Positions 17,842 to 26,861 of a stretch of DNA of 64,000 bases are shown in pieces. The stretch is from NCBI GenBank assembly GCA_017935345.1, contig JAGBHU010000008.1:1-64000 (forward strand). The letters run 5' to 3'. The first letter of the stretch is position 1; the number at the start of each line of letters is the position of its first letter. The stretch is from Coprococcus sp. (GTDB taxonomy: Bacteria > Bacillota > Clostridia > Lachnospirales > Lachnospiraceae). The notes under the pieces were generated by a model that had not been told where the DNA came from, did no database searches, and saw only the letters and a list, made by a program, of their open reading frames with translations. Made by a program: the position numbers and the translations under genes.

Positions 17842-20472
17842 ATGATAAAGAAAAGGCTATTCAAAACTTTTTGCGGCGTAGCGCTCGGATGTATTATCGG
17901 AGCCTTTCCGTTGATTGCAGACGGCAGTCTGGCAAATGCGCAAGAGATTCAGCAGGAAACCACAAAAGCATCTGTGGAAATTTCACAAGATGATAGTGTA
18001 ATCAATTCCGGCACTACCAAAGCCGAGATAGAAGAAATGGTTGAAAACGGAAGTTTTGACAGTTCGGAACTCTCCCGTGAACAGATAGAATACATATACA
18101 ATTTATACGACAACGACCCGGAGACCATCAAGGAGCTTCAAAAGCAATCCGACTATAACGTAGGTACGCCGAAGCTTTACAGTACAAATACATACACACA
18201 CTCTCCGATGTTTAAAGGCTATGACATCATTGACGGTATTGATGTTTCCGAGTGGAACGGAGACATTAACTGGAAAAAAGTAAAAGCCTCCGGCATTGAT
18301 TTTGCCATTATCCGTGTAGGTGGTCGTTATTATCAGGGCGGCGGATACTTTACTGATGATAAATACAAAGAGAATATAGAAGGTGCTCTTGATGCAGGGC
18401 TCGATGTTGGTGTATACTTTTTCTCCGCTGCCGTTTCAACCAGAGAAGCAAAGGAAGAAGCAGCATATACAATGGAGCTTATAAAAGGTTATAACATAAC
18501 GCTCCCTATTGTTATGGATTATGAATATGGTCCGGGCCCTTCAGGAAGATTATATGATGCCCATCTTAGCAAGTCAGCAGCAACAAAGGTCGTAACGGCA
18601 TTTTGTAATGCGGTTGAAACAAAGGGATATGTCGGTATGATTTATGCGAGCAAATCGGTTCTTGCAGATGACATGAATGCAGTCTCACTGGCAAAAAAAT
18701 ATCCTGTATGGAATGCCCAGTACAATTCTGAAGATACACTTACAAGCAAACATTCCTATTGGCAATATTCGTCAACAGGAGAAGTGCTTGGTATAGACCA
18801 TGCTACTGACTTAAATTTCAGATATATAAAGAAGCCTGTAGCAGTTACTTCGCTTGCATACACGGCAACCGACTCCACCGTTACGCTTACATGGGGCAAG
18901 GTTCCTGAGGCATACGGATATCAGATAGCCCGTTATGACAGCACACAGGATAAATATGTAGTTATCGGTTCTGTTAAGGGTGCAAGCACTACGAAATTTA
19001 AAGATAGCTCCCTTGCTGACGGAACCACATACCAATACAAGGTAAGAGCCTACTACAAGCTGAAAATCGGAAATAAATATGGAAACTACTCTTCCGAATT
19101 TGCCGCAACCACCATATCCGACCAGGTAAAAAATGTAAAGCTGTCCAATATGAAGGCGGCTTCCGTACAAATCACCTGGACAGAAAAAGGAAGTGTATCA
19201 GGCTACCGCATTTTGCGTTCAAAGGGAACAAGTACAAAATATACCGTAGTTAAAAATATTACATCCGCCTCGGCAAATTCCTATACAGACAAAGGGTTGC
19301 TTGGCGGAACAAAATATAATTATAAGGTTCAGTCTTATACCATCAATGCAGACGGAACCATCAATTACCACGACCCATCCGATGTAGCAAGCGGTACAAC
19401 ACTTCCGGGAAAGGTAACAGGACTGAAAATGGCCGCCACCACTTCGGATTCCATAACACTTACATGGAGTAAACAGTTAAATGTAGCCGGTTACAAGGTA
19501 TACAAATGGAATACGTCATCCGAAGAATGGCAGCTGATTGCCACCTTAAAGGGTGCTTCAAAGAACAGATATACACATAAAAACCTGACATCAAACAAAG
19601 TATACAGGTATTCAGTACGTGCATATTATAAATCAGGAAGCAAAACAAAAAATGCTTCCCGCTCTGATACATTTTCCTCATTTACAGGTGTAAAAGCCGT
19701 AACAGGGCTTAAAGCATCAGCGCGAAGCACAAATTCCGTAACCCTTTCATGGAATAAAAATTCCAAGGCAACAGGATACGAAATATATATGTATGACCCT
19801 AAGACAAAGAAGGATGTACTTGTTAATCGTATAACCTCCAGAGATACATGCAGTTATAAGGTTACAGACCTGCCTGCCGGTAAAACGAGAAAATTCACGA
19901 TAAAGCCTTACAGGTTCATAAAAAATATTTATTACTATGGCAGCGGCACAAGTCTGTCAACATATACAAAGCCGGTAGCTACCAGTAAGGTACTTTACAA
20001 AGACTTCAATTCAAACACCCTGCTTTCCTGGAATAAGGTAAACGGCGGCAACGGCTACATGATATACAAGTACAACAAAAAATGTACCAAGAGAACACTT
20101 GTCGCAACAATAAAGGGTTCCGGCAGACTGACATATATTGCTCCAAAGCTTAGCAATGGAGAAACCTACAGAGTAGTCACATACATGAACGCAAACGGCA
20201 AAAAGATTTTAAGTAACCGCTCCGCTGCTCCCGTTTTGATGGAAGGCACCATAACAGGTGTTATCACGGGCGATGTGGTAAATGTGAGAAAAAATGCCGG
20301 CACAAATTACCCTATCATTACAGAAGTAGCATTGAACACATCCGTAACCATAACCGGAATCAAGAATGTGGCAGGCACCACATGGTATAAAGTATCCTAC
20401 AAAAAATCCGGCAAAAAAATTACGGGATATGTATCAGGTGACTATGTAAAATTAAAACAGAATAGCAAATAA
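17842..20472 (+). CDS. Secreted GH25 lysozyme with Fn3 repeats and SH3 domain
   Basis: This is a predicted peptidoglycan muramidase. The start ATG 17842 follows GGAGG at 5 bases. Residues 1-35 are a signal peptide (KRLFKTFCGVALGCIIGAF). A GH25 domain runs from about 130 to 330: GIDVSEWNGDINWKKVK, FAIIRVGGRYYQGG, and the catalytic pair in PIVMDYEYGP, ending in HSYWQYSSTGEVLGID. Roughly five fibronectin type III repeats follow (about 335-800; VTLTWGKVPEAYGYQIARYD, ITLTWSKQLNVAGYKVYKW and similar). A C-terminal SH3-like domain (GDVVNVRKNAGTNYPI...GYVSGDYVKLK) may bind the wall. At 876 residues it is far longer than a basic GH25 enzyme. Confidence 0.92.
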   Translation: MIKKRLFKTFCGVALGCIIGAFPLIADGSLANAQEIQQETTKASVEISQDDSVINSGTTKAEIEEMVENGSFDSSELSREQIEYIYNLYDNDPETIKELQKQSDYNVGTPKLYSTNTYTHSPMFKGYDIIDGIDVSEWNGDINWKKVKASGIDFAIIRVGGRYYQGGGYFTDDKYKENIEGALDAGLDVGVYFFSAAVSTREAKEEAAYTMELIKGYNITLPIVMDYEYGPGPSGRLYDAHLSKSAATKVVTAFCNAVETKGYVGMIYASKSVLADDMNAVSLAKKYPVWNAQYNSEDTLTSKHSYWQYSSTGEVLGIDHATDLNFRYIKKPVAVTSLAYTATDSTVTLTWGKVPEAYGYQIARYDSTQDKYVVIGSVKGASTTKFKDSSLADGTTYQYKVRAYYKLKIGNKYGNYSSEFAATTISDQVKNVKLSNMKAASVQITWTEKGSVSGYRILRSKGTSTKYTVVKNITSASANSYTDKGLLGGTKYNYKVQSYTINADGTINYHDPSDVASGTTLPGKVTGLKMAATTSDSITLTWSKQLNVAGYKVYKWNTSSEEWQLIATLKGASKNRYTHKNLTSNKVYRYSVRAYYKSGSKTKNASRSDTFSSFTGVKAVTGLKASARSTNSVTLSWNKNSKATGYEIYMYDPKTKKDVLVNRITSRDTCSYKVTDLPAGKTRKFTIKPYRFIKNIYYYGSGTSLSTYTKPVATSKVLYKDFNSNTLLSWNKVNGGNGYMIYKYNKKCTKRTLVATIKGSGRLTYIAPKLSNGETYRVVTYMNANGKKILSNRSAAPVLMEGTITGVITGDVVNVRKNAGTNYPIITEVALNTSVTITGIKNVAGTTWYKVSYKKSGKKITGYVSGDYVKLKQNSK

Positions 20473-20507
20473 TAATACATCAAAAAGACTAGAAAGGTTT
20501 TTACATC

Positions 20508-21437
20508 ATGGTTTACTCAAATATTTTAGAAGCAATGGGGCATACCCCCATAATCAGACTGCAACGAATGGTCTGTGATGACAGTGCAGAGGTTCTGGTA
20601 AAATTTGAAGGTTTAAATGTAGGCGGCTCAATCAAAACACGAACTGCATATAACATGATTACAAATGCAGAAAAACAAGGCATTATTACCAAAGACACGA
20701 TTATTGTTGAGCCAACAAGCGGCAATCAGGGAATCGGTCTTGCACTAATCGGTGCCGTCAGAGGTTACAAAACCATCATCATCATGCCCGACTCCGTAAG
20801 CGAGGAACGCAGAAAGCTCGTAAGGCACTACGGTGCAGAGGTTATCCTGATTCACGATGACAACGACATTGGTAAATGCATTGAGGAATGCCTGCAGACT
20901 GCCATTAGAATGCAGCAGGAAAATCCAAACGTATATATTCCACAGCAGTTTGAAAATCCTGCAAATCCTATGGTACACAAACACCATACAGGTATAGAAA
21001 TACTTGAACAGGTAGCAGGACCTATTCATGGCTTCTGCTCAGGAATTGGAACAGGCGGAACCATCAGCGGAATAGGTGAAACACTGAAGGCACAAAATCC
21101 TGACATTGAAATCTGGGCTGTTGAACCTGAAAATGCGGCAATCTTAGCAGGAGGAACTGTAAGCACCCATATACAGATGGGTATCGGTGATGGTGTCATA
21201 CCCAAAAATCTGAACCAGAATATTTACAGTAATATACATATCGTCACTGATGAGGAAGCTCTCCAGACTTCCAAGGACTTAGCAAGAAAAGAAGGTATCA
21301 TGTGCGGTATATCAAGTGGTACAAATGTGGCTGCCGCCCTTGCTCTTGCAAAGAAGCTTGGCAAAGGCAAAACTGTAGTTACCGTCCTTCCGGATACAGC
21401 AGAACGATATTTCAGTACACCATTATTTGATGATTAA
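20508..21437 (+). CDS. cysK: Cysteine synthase-family PLP enzyme
   Basis: The family makes cysteine from O-acetylserine and sulfide. The 309-residue protein has GHTPIIRLQRM at the start, the PLP lysine in GGSIKTRTAYNM (about residues 41-52), PTSGNQGIGLAL near 67, and the phosphate loop GTGGTISGIGE near 183. The usual PGGSVKDR and SGNTG motifs read GGSIKTR and SGNQG, so substrate preference may differ from classic CysK. The C-terminal SSGTNVAAALALAKK is typical. It follows the lysozyme gene by 35 bases and ends at a strong bidirectional terminator. Confidence 0.85.
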   Translation: MVYSNILEAMGHTPIIRLQRMVCDDSAEVLVKFEGLNVGGSIKTRTAYNMITNAEKQGIITKDTIIVEPTSGNQGIGLALIGAVRGYKTIIIMPDSVSEERRKLVRHYGAEVILIHDDNDIGKCIEECLQTAIRMQQENPNVYIPQQFENPANPMVHKHHTGIEILEQVAGPIHGFCSGIGTGGTISGIGETLKAQNPDIEIWAVEPENAAILAGGTVSTHIQMGIGDGVIPKNLNQNIYSNIHIVTDEEALQTSKDLARKEGIMCGISSGTNVAAALALAKKLGKGKTVVTVLPDTAERYFSTPLFDD

Positions 21438-21463
21438 AAAATCGTTTATCCGATATATACGGA

Positions 21464-21540
21464 ACACCCCCTGTTACCAAACAATTTGATATGTTCCCAA
21501 AATCCTGAACACATATCAAATTGCTTGGTAACAGGGGGTA
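21464..21540. terminator. Bidirectional terminator between cysK and a convergent gene
   Basis: A very long inverted repeat has arms of over 30 bases (about 21464-21495 and 21507-21540, with ACCCCCTGTTACCAA and its complement). The arms contain a few mismatches. It separates cysK (+) from the gene ending at 21569 (-). Confidence 0.8.
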
Positions 21541-21568
21541 TTTTACATCATCGGACCGTTATTTTTGT

Positions 21569-22330
21569 TTACTGCTCTGTTGAAGCCTCGTTCTCTTCAA
21601 AAAGTTCTCTTAGCTTCTCATCCGTAGTATCCTCAAATTCTATCAGTACATTTGTATTTTTGTAATAGGATAAATCAAAGCACCAACCTATCTGATTCTG
21701 ATTTTCCTTAAAATAATGATATGTTTTTTTATCGATAGGGAAATCATATACCGTCTCATTACTATTATCCTTTATTGTAATATTCAGACGATACTGTCCG
21801 TCAAGTCCATTGTTATCGCTTGTTATTAATATACTTCCCTGATACTCCGTATCAGCAATGTTATAAACCTCAATTTCAACCTTCTCAGGGCCTTTCACAA
21901 TATCCTTAATAGGATTCAATATCGAATAACCAATAAATATTACAACTACATATAAGAATATCTGGGTAACAATATAAAGTCCTCTAAGTCCCTTTTTCAT
22001 TTTTTTAGCAAGCAGATTCAATACAGCATATATAAGCATATATCCCGAAAAGCCTGCCAATATCGGAAGCACCAGCTTACGAATCAAACCAGCCATTCCC
22101 TCTTTCGATACAACAAACTGAAATACAACGATACCTGCCAGTATCATGAGCCAAACAATATACCATATCGGCTTTATTTTCTTGTATTCAAGTACCAATC
22201 TTTCCTTTCCAGATTCTTTTTCAGATTCTTTCTCGGATTCCTTTTCGGCTTCGTTCTCCTCTATCACCATGTCGTCTATTTCCTTATTTTCTAATGAATC
22301 CATCTCGTCTGTCTTTTTATTCGACATCAT
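21569..22330 (-). CDS. Membrane protein of unknown function
   Basis: A 253-residue protein starts at ATG 22330, after GGAGG 7 bases upstream. An acidic cytoplasmic N-terminus with an EKES repeat (about residues 28-42) is followed by three membrane segments (about 53-72, 85-112 and 123-145). A C-terminal region outside or beneath the membrane (about 150-253, VEIEVYNIADTEYQGSILITSDNNG) follows. No domain is recognised. It is the last gene of a minus-strand run containing an orphan response regulator. Confidence 0.6.
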   Translation of the reverse strand: MMSNKKTDEMDSLENKEIDDMVIEENEAEKESEKESEKESGKERLVLEYKKIKPIWYIVWLMILAGIVVFQFVVSKEGMAGLIRKLVLPILAGFSGYMLIYAVLNLLAKKMKKGLRGLYIVTQIFLYVVVIFIGYSILNPIKDIVKGPEKVEIEVYNIADTEYQGSILITSDNNGLDGQYRLNITIKDNSNETVYDFPIDKKTYHYFKENQNQIGWCFDLSYYKNTNVLIEFEDTTDEKLRELFEENEASTEQ

Positions 22331-22361
22331 TGAATGACCTCCTTTGCAATTTACACCCTAA

Positions 22362-22580
22362 TCACATATTTCCTATTGTTATATTCAGATTATCCTCTGA
22401 TGCACTAAAATGAAATTTACGTGTTCTGTCTATGATGATATCATAAACATTTTCAGGATGTTCATATATGGTAACTGCTTCCCGTGCCGTTATAGAAAGC
22501 AGTCTATTATCTATCAATATGTAATAATGATCCCTCTGCCTGCACAAAGCTATATCAGAGGTAACTGAATATCTCTCCAT
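22362..22580 (-). CDS. Small conserved-looking hypothetical protein
   Basis: The ATG at 22580 follows AGGAG; a GTG three bases earlier is also possible. The 72-residue protein (MERYSVTSDIALCRQRDHYYI...) has no membrane segment and no recognised motif. It lies 46 bases after the response regulator stop, in the same direction, so it may be cotranscribed with that regulator. Confidence 0.5.
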   Translation of the reverse strand: MERYSVTSDIALCRQRDHYYILIDNRLLSITAREAVTIYEHPENVYDIIIDRTRKFHFSASEDNLNITIGNM

Positions 22581-22626
22581 CACATTCTCCTATATTCATC
22601 TCCACTACAACTGCCATACTTCTTCT

Positions 22627-23427
22627 CTAATCTGAAAACCGATACCCTACACCTCTTACAGTATGGATATAGACAGAATCCTCTTCCAGCTTGTCACGAA
22701 GTCTTTTTATATATACCGATAACGTATTGTCATCTACAAATGCCTCGTCCACATCCCAGAGTCTCTCCATCAGCTGTTTTCTGGTAAGCGTCTGATTCTT
22801 ATGCATAACCAATTCTTTTAATAATCTGAATTCACTCGGTGTACTGTCTATCGAGATGCCCTTTCGAAATATTCTGTACATATTAAAATCCAGTATCGTA
22901 TTTCCAAATGAGTATATTCCGTCTTGTTTATCAATATCCGAAGCCGCATTTGATTTTGCATTTTCAGGAATTATGCCGGCTTCGTTTATATGCCCTTTCT
23001 GCTCTGCATTCAGGCTACCGGAATTTCCGAATTTTTCTTTCTTCATGAGCTCTTTTTGATAATTTTGTCTGCGAAGAAGTACGGCAATCCTGGTCATAAG
23101 CTCTTTTACCCGATACGGTTTGGCTATATAATCGTCAGCACCGAGTTCCAATCCCTGTACAAGATTTACCTCATCTGATACTGCCGTCAGAAAAATAATA
23201 GGTACATAATTCTTTTTTTCACGTATATCCCTACAGAAATCATAGCCATTGCCGTCAGGCAGCATAACATCGAGCAAAACGAGGCAGACACTATCATCAA
23301 GTAATTCATATGCCTGCTTTATATTTGCCGCACGCTTTACTTTATAGCCCTCGGATTTCAACGCATATTCAGTTCCAAGTGCCAGTGCATAATCATCCTC
23401 CACCAACAAAATCGTTATGTCTGCCAT
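22627..23427 (-). CDS. OmpR-family response regulator, orphan
   Basis: The receiver domain (about residues 1-122) has the acidic pair DD near 11-12, the phosphorylation site in LVLLDVMLPDGNGYDF near residue 54, and KPYRVKEL near 106. A winged helix DNA-binding domain occupies the C-terminal region (about 170-266, ILDFNMYRIFRKGISIDSTPSEFRLLKEL...). A 45-residue linker (KKEKFGNSGSLNAEQKGHIN...) separates them, longer than usual, which makes the protein 266 residues against about 225-235. No histidine kinase gene is nearby, so its partner lies elsewhere or it acts alone. Confidence 0.9.
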   Translation of the reverse strand: MADITILLVEDDYALALGTEYALKSEGYKVKRAANIKQAYELLDDSVCLVLLDVMLPDGNGYDFCRDIREKKNYVPIIFLTAVSDEVNLVQGLELGADDYIAKPYRVKELMTRIAVLLRRQNYQKELMKKEKFGNSGSLNAEQKGHINEAGIIPENAKSNAASDIDKQDGIYSFGNTILDFNMYRIFRKGISIDSTPSEFRLLKELVMHKNQTLTRKQLMERLWDVDEAFVDDNTLSVYIKRLRDKLEEDSVYIHTVRGVGYRFSD

Positions 23428-23440
23428 ACTGATATACTCC

Positions 23441-24022
23441 CTATTCTGTAACTGCCTTAAAGGATGCCTTTACATATCCGTCCGCATAAAGCACATATTC
23501 CCTTCCGTTAAATCCCCAACGCAGCTCTTCTTCTGCATATGACGGCTCGACAAATTTCACATCAAGTCTTACAAGCTTATCAAGCTTACATGCAGCAGTT
23601 CTAAGTAACAACATTCCCTGAACAACAGGATGGTCTGTCAAATGAATTTTGTTCTCATCTCCTGTTTCTTTACTGAAACTGTATACCTCTTCCTTTGAAA
23701 ATGTATGGAACGGTGCTTCATTTTCATATTCAGCCTTTTCCACTCTCTTGATATCCTTTACTTTATCGGAAGCCTTTACAAGTGTTATTGTCATTTTTTC
23801 AACAGGTTCTTCTATTCCTTCTACGGTTCCGAGAATAGAAAGAATATACATAAATGCATTTTCTTTTACATCTCCATATGCATATGTTATATTCTCTGCC
23901 GCCTCAGCTTTTTCTCTGTCTGCCGTATAGGAAATCTTACCTATAAATGCACCCTGATATGTAGATGCATCCATATCTGTCATCTTCGTTCCTATTCCCA
24001 TGATTCTGTCATAAATCTTCAT
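23441..24022 (-). CDS. MaoC-like hotdog-domain protein
   Basis: The 193-residue protein contains FSKETGDENKIHLTDHPVVQGMLLL near residues 112-136, which matches the MaoC/enoyl-CoA hydratase 2 signature (D-x(2-4)-N-x-x-H and VxGML). A catalytic Asp-His pair can be seen, so hydratase or thioesterase chemistry on an acyl-CoA is possible. The N-terminal half (Tyr/Asp-rich, MKIYDRIMGIGTKMTD) is unlike textbook MaoC. No fatty acid genes are nearby. It ends 13 bases before the response regulator gene. Confidence 0.6.
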   Translation of the reverse strand: MKIYDRIMGIGTKMTDMDASTYQGAFIGKISYTADREKAEAAENITYAYGDVKENAFMYILSILGTVEGIEEPVEKMTITLVKASDKVKDIKRVEKAEYENEAPFHTFSKEEVYSFSKETGDENKIHLTDHPVVQGMLLLRTAACKLDKLVRLDVKFVEPSYAEEELRWGFNGREYVLYADGYVKASFKAVTE

Positions 24023-24082
24023 CTTTCTACTCCTTTATCTCTTCTATTACTGATATATTACTCTATTGTTATTTCACTGACT

Positions 24083-24128
24083 AGAAAAAAGAACATCAAC
24101 CAACCCATACATCAGTTGACATTCTTTT
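24083..24128 (-). terminator. Terminator after the small membrane-protein pair
   Basis: On the minus strand a stem (AAGAATGTCAAC pairing with GTTGATGTTCTT through some G-U pairs) is followed by a U-run (TTTTTTC). It lies between the gene ending at 24178 and the MaoC-like gene start. Confidence 0.7.
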
Positions 24129-24177
24129 ATTCATTACATATTTGTACCATTCTAATAGCCTAAACACGCACCATATT

Positions 24178-24507
24178 CTAACTATTTTGATTGAACTTAT
24201 TTTCTCTGATTGCTCTTCTTATATTCCCTTTCGGGTCTTTTACAAGAACCATAACAAGCCATATAACAAGTCCTAAGGTGACTACTGCCACACCAAGGAA
24301 TGCATCATTAAGCATATCTGCCGCTGCAGGCTTAAAATATTCCGCTTGAAGCTCCACATATTCAAATACGGCATCTGCCATCCACATAAGTGATGCAGCC
24401 CAGTACATCAGGCTGAGCGTACCCAGCTTCATCTGATTACCGCAATCCTTAAGATACCAGATAATTGTCGTAACAACAGCAGAAATCACAGATATCAGAA
24501 GTGTCAT
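24178..24507 (-). CDS. Small membrane protein, unknown
   Basis: The 109-residue protein has three hydrophobic stretches (about 2-18, 28-47 and 70-95) and a basic end (DPKGNIRRAIRENKFNQNS). The segment MKLGTLSLMYWAASLMWMADAVFEYVEL is striking for Trp and Met. It starts 5 bases after the stop of its upstream neighbour, so the two are surely cotranscribed. No family is recognised, and the pair may work together. Confidence 0.6.
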   Translation of the reverse strand: MTLLISVISAVVTTIIWYLKDCGNQMKLGTLSLMYWAASLMWMADAVFEYVELQAEYFKPAAADMLNDAFLGVAVVTLGLVIWLVMVLVKDPKGNIRRAIRENKFNQNS

Positions 24508-24512
24508 AATTC

Positions 24513-24926
24513 TTAACCCTCCTGCTTTATGGCATCCGTCTCCTGCAAAGCCTTTTTTTCAAGATGATATGATACTGCAACCATTCCTGCCCATACAGCA
24601 GTAACAAGAGCCGCCATACTGACACCGACGGTTCCAATCTCCTGAAACATGGAAACTACATCTGATGAACTCTTTGCCGCTGTCAAAAACGGAAACCACG
24701 GTGTTATTTCACCATGCCACATATGTTCAAACGCCAACAGAGCAGAACCACCCCAGAGCATATTGGAAAGCCAGTTCATTCTTCTGACAAAATGCATTTT
24801 TAGTGACGATTTCTTTCCTTCTTCTATAATATCCGACGCTTTATCCGAGGTGTCCTTTACACGCACTATCCTAGAAGCAACTGTAGCCGCAACAGCCTCT
24901 ACTGCCGGAGCTAAAAAACATGCCAT
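24513..24926 (-). CDS. Small membrane protein, unknown
   Basis: The 137-residue protein begins MACFLAPAVEAVAATV, then a basic region with RRMNWLSNMLWGG (about 46-62) and a second hydrophobic stretch (about 90-122, VSMAALVTAVWAGMVAVSYHL). The N-terminus could be an anchor or signal. It precedes the 109-residue partner by 5 bases and follows the transketolase pair. I do not recognise a function. Confidence 0.6.
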   Translation of the reverse strand: MACFLAPAVEAVAATVASRIVRVKDTSDKASDIIEEGKKSSLKMHFVRRMNWLSNMLWGGSALLAFEHMWHGEITPWFPFLTAAKSSSDVVSMFQEIGTVGVSMAALVTAVWAGMVAVSYHLEKKALQETDAIKQEG

Positions 24927-24962
24927 ACCAATACCTCCTATAATTCTTTCAGTATAAATTCC

Positions 24963-25901
24963 TTATAAGTCCGCTTTTATTCTTTCCGCAATTCCTTCTG
25001 CATCCAGCTTATATTTTTTAAGAAGCTCTTTTGCCGGTCCAGATTCTCCATAGGTGTCATTGACACCAATCCTTGTAACCTTTGTAGGGAGATACTCCGA
25101 AAGCACTTCCATAACGGCACTGCCAAGACCACCTATAATCGAATGCTCCTCAACGGTAAATACTCTTCCTGTAGCCCTTGCTCCTGCAACTACAAGTTCC
25201 GCATCTATCGGCTTAATCGTATGAATATTGATTACCATTGCATCAATCCCCTGCTGCGCAAGAAGCTCTGCCGCCTTCAGCGATTCCGAAACACAAAGTC
25301 CTGTTGCAATAATGGTAACATCCTTACCTTCTCTTAAGGTAATACCCTTGCCAATCTCAAACTGATAGGTCTCTTCATCGTTAATTACAGGAACTGCAAG
25401 CCGTCCAAATCTCAAATAAACAGGTCCCACATACTCATATGCTGCCTTTACTGCCGCTCTTGCCTCTACATCATCACACGGATTGATAACGACCATACCC
25501 GGTATTGTCCTCATCAGTGCCAAATCCTCGTTACACTGATGGGTTGCTCCGTCCTCACCTACGGATATACCTGCATGCGTTGCACCGATCTTAACATTCA
25601 GATGCGGATATCCAATCGTATTTCTTACCTGCTCATATGCTCTTCCTGCCGCAAACATGGCAAATGAACTCATAAAAGGTACATATCCACAGGTAGACAG
25701 ACCTGCTGCAATTCCTGCCATATTTGCCTCTGCGATACCACAGTCTATATGGCGCTTTGGAAATGCCTTTTTAAATATAGCTGTCTTTGTTGCTGCTGCA
25801 AGGTCTGCATCCAAAACAATCAGATTGTCGTGCTCCTTTGCAATTTCAACCAGCGCATTACCATAACTGTCTCTTGTAGCGATTGCTTTTGTTTCTAACA
25901 T
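24963..25901 (-). CDS. Transketolase, C-terminal subunit
   Basis: In split transketolases this subunit carries the pyrimidine-binding and C-terminal domains. The 312 residues begin MLETKAIATRDSYGNALVEIAKEH and include GIAEANMAGIAAGL (the catalytic Glu of the pyrimidine domain) and HAGISVGEDGATHQCNED near 109-126. The C-terminal region holds TVEEHSIIGGLGSAVMEVL. The start overlaps the stop of the N-terminal subunit gene by 7 bases, indicating translational coupling and equal amounts. Confidence 0.93.
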   Translation of the reverse strand: MLETKAIATRDSYGNALVEIAKEHDNLIVLDADLAAATKTAIFKKAFPKRHIDCGIAEANMAGIAAGLSTCGYVPFMSSFAMFAAGRAYEQVRNTIGYPHLNVKIGATHAGISVGEDGATHQCNEDLALMRTIPGMVVINPCDDVEARAAVKAAYEYVGPVYLRFGRLAVPVINDEETYQFEIGKGITLREGKDVTIIATGLCVSESLKAAELLAQQGIDAMVINIHTIKPIDAELVVAGARATGRVFTVEEHSIIGGLGSAVMEVLSEYLPTKVTRIGVNDTYGESGPAKELLKKYKLDAEGIAERIKADL

Positions 25902-26725
25902 AATGCAGCAGCCTCCTTTTCAAGTTCTTCCATTGCTATCTTATATTCTTCCTCATTCGGAGCTTTTCCATGCCAGTTTACATTGTTCTCCATAAAGGAA
26001 ACGCCCTTGCCCTTAACGGTATGGGCTATAATAGCTGTAGGCATACCCTTTGTTGCCTTTGCCTCTGCAAATGCCTTATCTATTTCATCAAAATCATTTC
26101 CGTTTATATTAATGACATGGAAACCAAATGCCTTAAACTTCTCATCGATAGGATATGGTGAACAAACCTCTTCAAGCGTTCCGTCTATCTGAAGGTTATT
26201 GTTGTCAACAATCACAAGAAGATTGTCCAGCTTTCGATGGCCTGCAAACATAGCAGCCTCCCATATCTGACCTTCCTGAATCTCGCCGTCTCCACACAGA
26301 CAGTAAGTACGATAATCCTTATTTGAAAGCTTTGCCGCAAGCGCCATGCCAACGGCAGTAGAGAGTCCCTGTCCAAGTGAGCCTGACGACATATCCACGC
26401 CCGGTGTATGCTTCATATCCGGATGTCCCTGAAGGAACGCACCTACATGTCTTAAATTTTTAAGTTCTTCAATTGAAAAGAAGCCCTTAAGTGCAAGTGC
26501 CGCATAATATCCCGGAGCAGTATGTCCCTTTGATAATACAAAGCGGTCACGATTTTCATCCTTTGGATTAGACGGGTCTACGTTCATTTCCTCAAAATAC
26601 AAATACGTGAAAATATCTGCTGCCGAAAGCGAACCACCCGGATGTCCTGACTTTGCACAGTATACACCTGTCATAGCACCTTTACGGACAGCTACAGCCT
26701 TTTTTTGAAGTTCTAACTTATTCAT
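25895..26725 (-). CDS. Transketolase, N-terminal subunit
   Basis: This subunit binds the thiamine diphosphate phosphate and Mg2+: GDGEIQEGQIWEAAMFAGHRKLDNLLVIVDNNNLQ (about residues 145-180) is the ThDP motif. HPGGSLSAADI and SKGHTAPGYYAAL near the start and LGQGLSTAVGMALAAKL are typical. With 276 residues it is about 40% of a single-chain transketolase. It joins the pentose phosphate and glycolytic pools. Its own promoter lies upstream (26802-26829). Confidence 0.94.
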   Translation of the reverse strand: MNKLELQKKAVAVRKGAMTGVYCAKSGHPGGSLSAADIFTYLYFEEMNVDPSNPKDENRDRFVLSKGHTAPGYYAALALKGFFSIEELKNLRHVGAFLQGHPDMKHTPGVDMSSGSLGQGLSTAVGMALAAKLSNKDYRTYCLCGDGEIQEGQIWEAAMFAGHRKLDNLLVIVDNNNLQIDGTLEEVCSPYPIDEKFKAFGFHVININGNDFDEIDKAFAEAKATKGMPTAIIAHTVKGKGVSFMENNVNWHGKAPNEEEYKIAMEELEKEAAALC

Positions 26726-26801
26726 TTGTTTTCTCCTTTTGTCCGAAAACTATATTTCTATTTCATAATGCATCGTAACCTGTTTGGGTTACCATGCGTT
26801 C

Positions 26802-26829
26802 ATTATAACATACTTTTTTGTCTTTGCAA
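26802..26829 (-). promoter_or_regulatory. Promoter of the transketolase pair
   Basis: On the minus strand TTGCAA (26829-26824) and TATAAT (26807-26802) are 16 bases apart. A 7-bp palindrome-based hairpin (GGTAACC...GGTTACG, about 26773-26795) lies in the leader. Confidence 0.65.
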
Positions 26830-26861
26830 TCGCAAAGCATATCTGTTTGAAAGAGCCGTTT

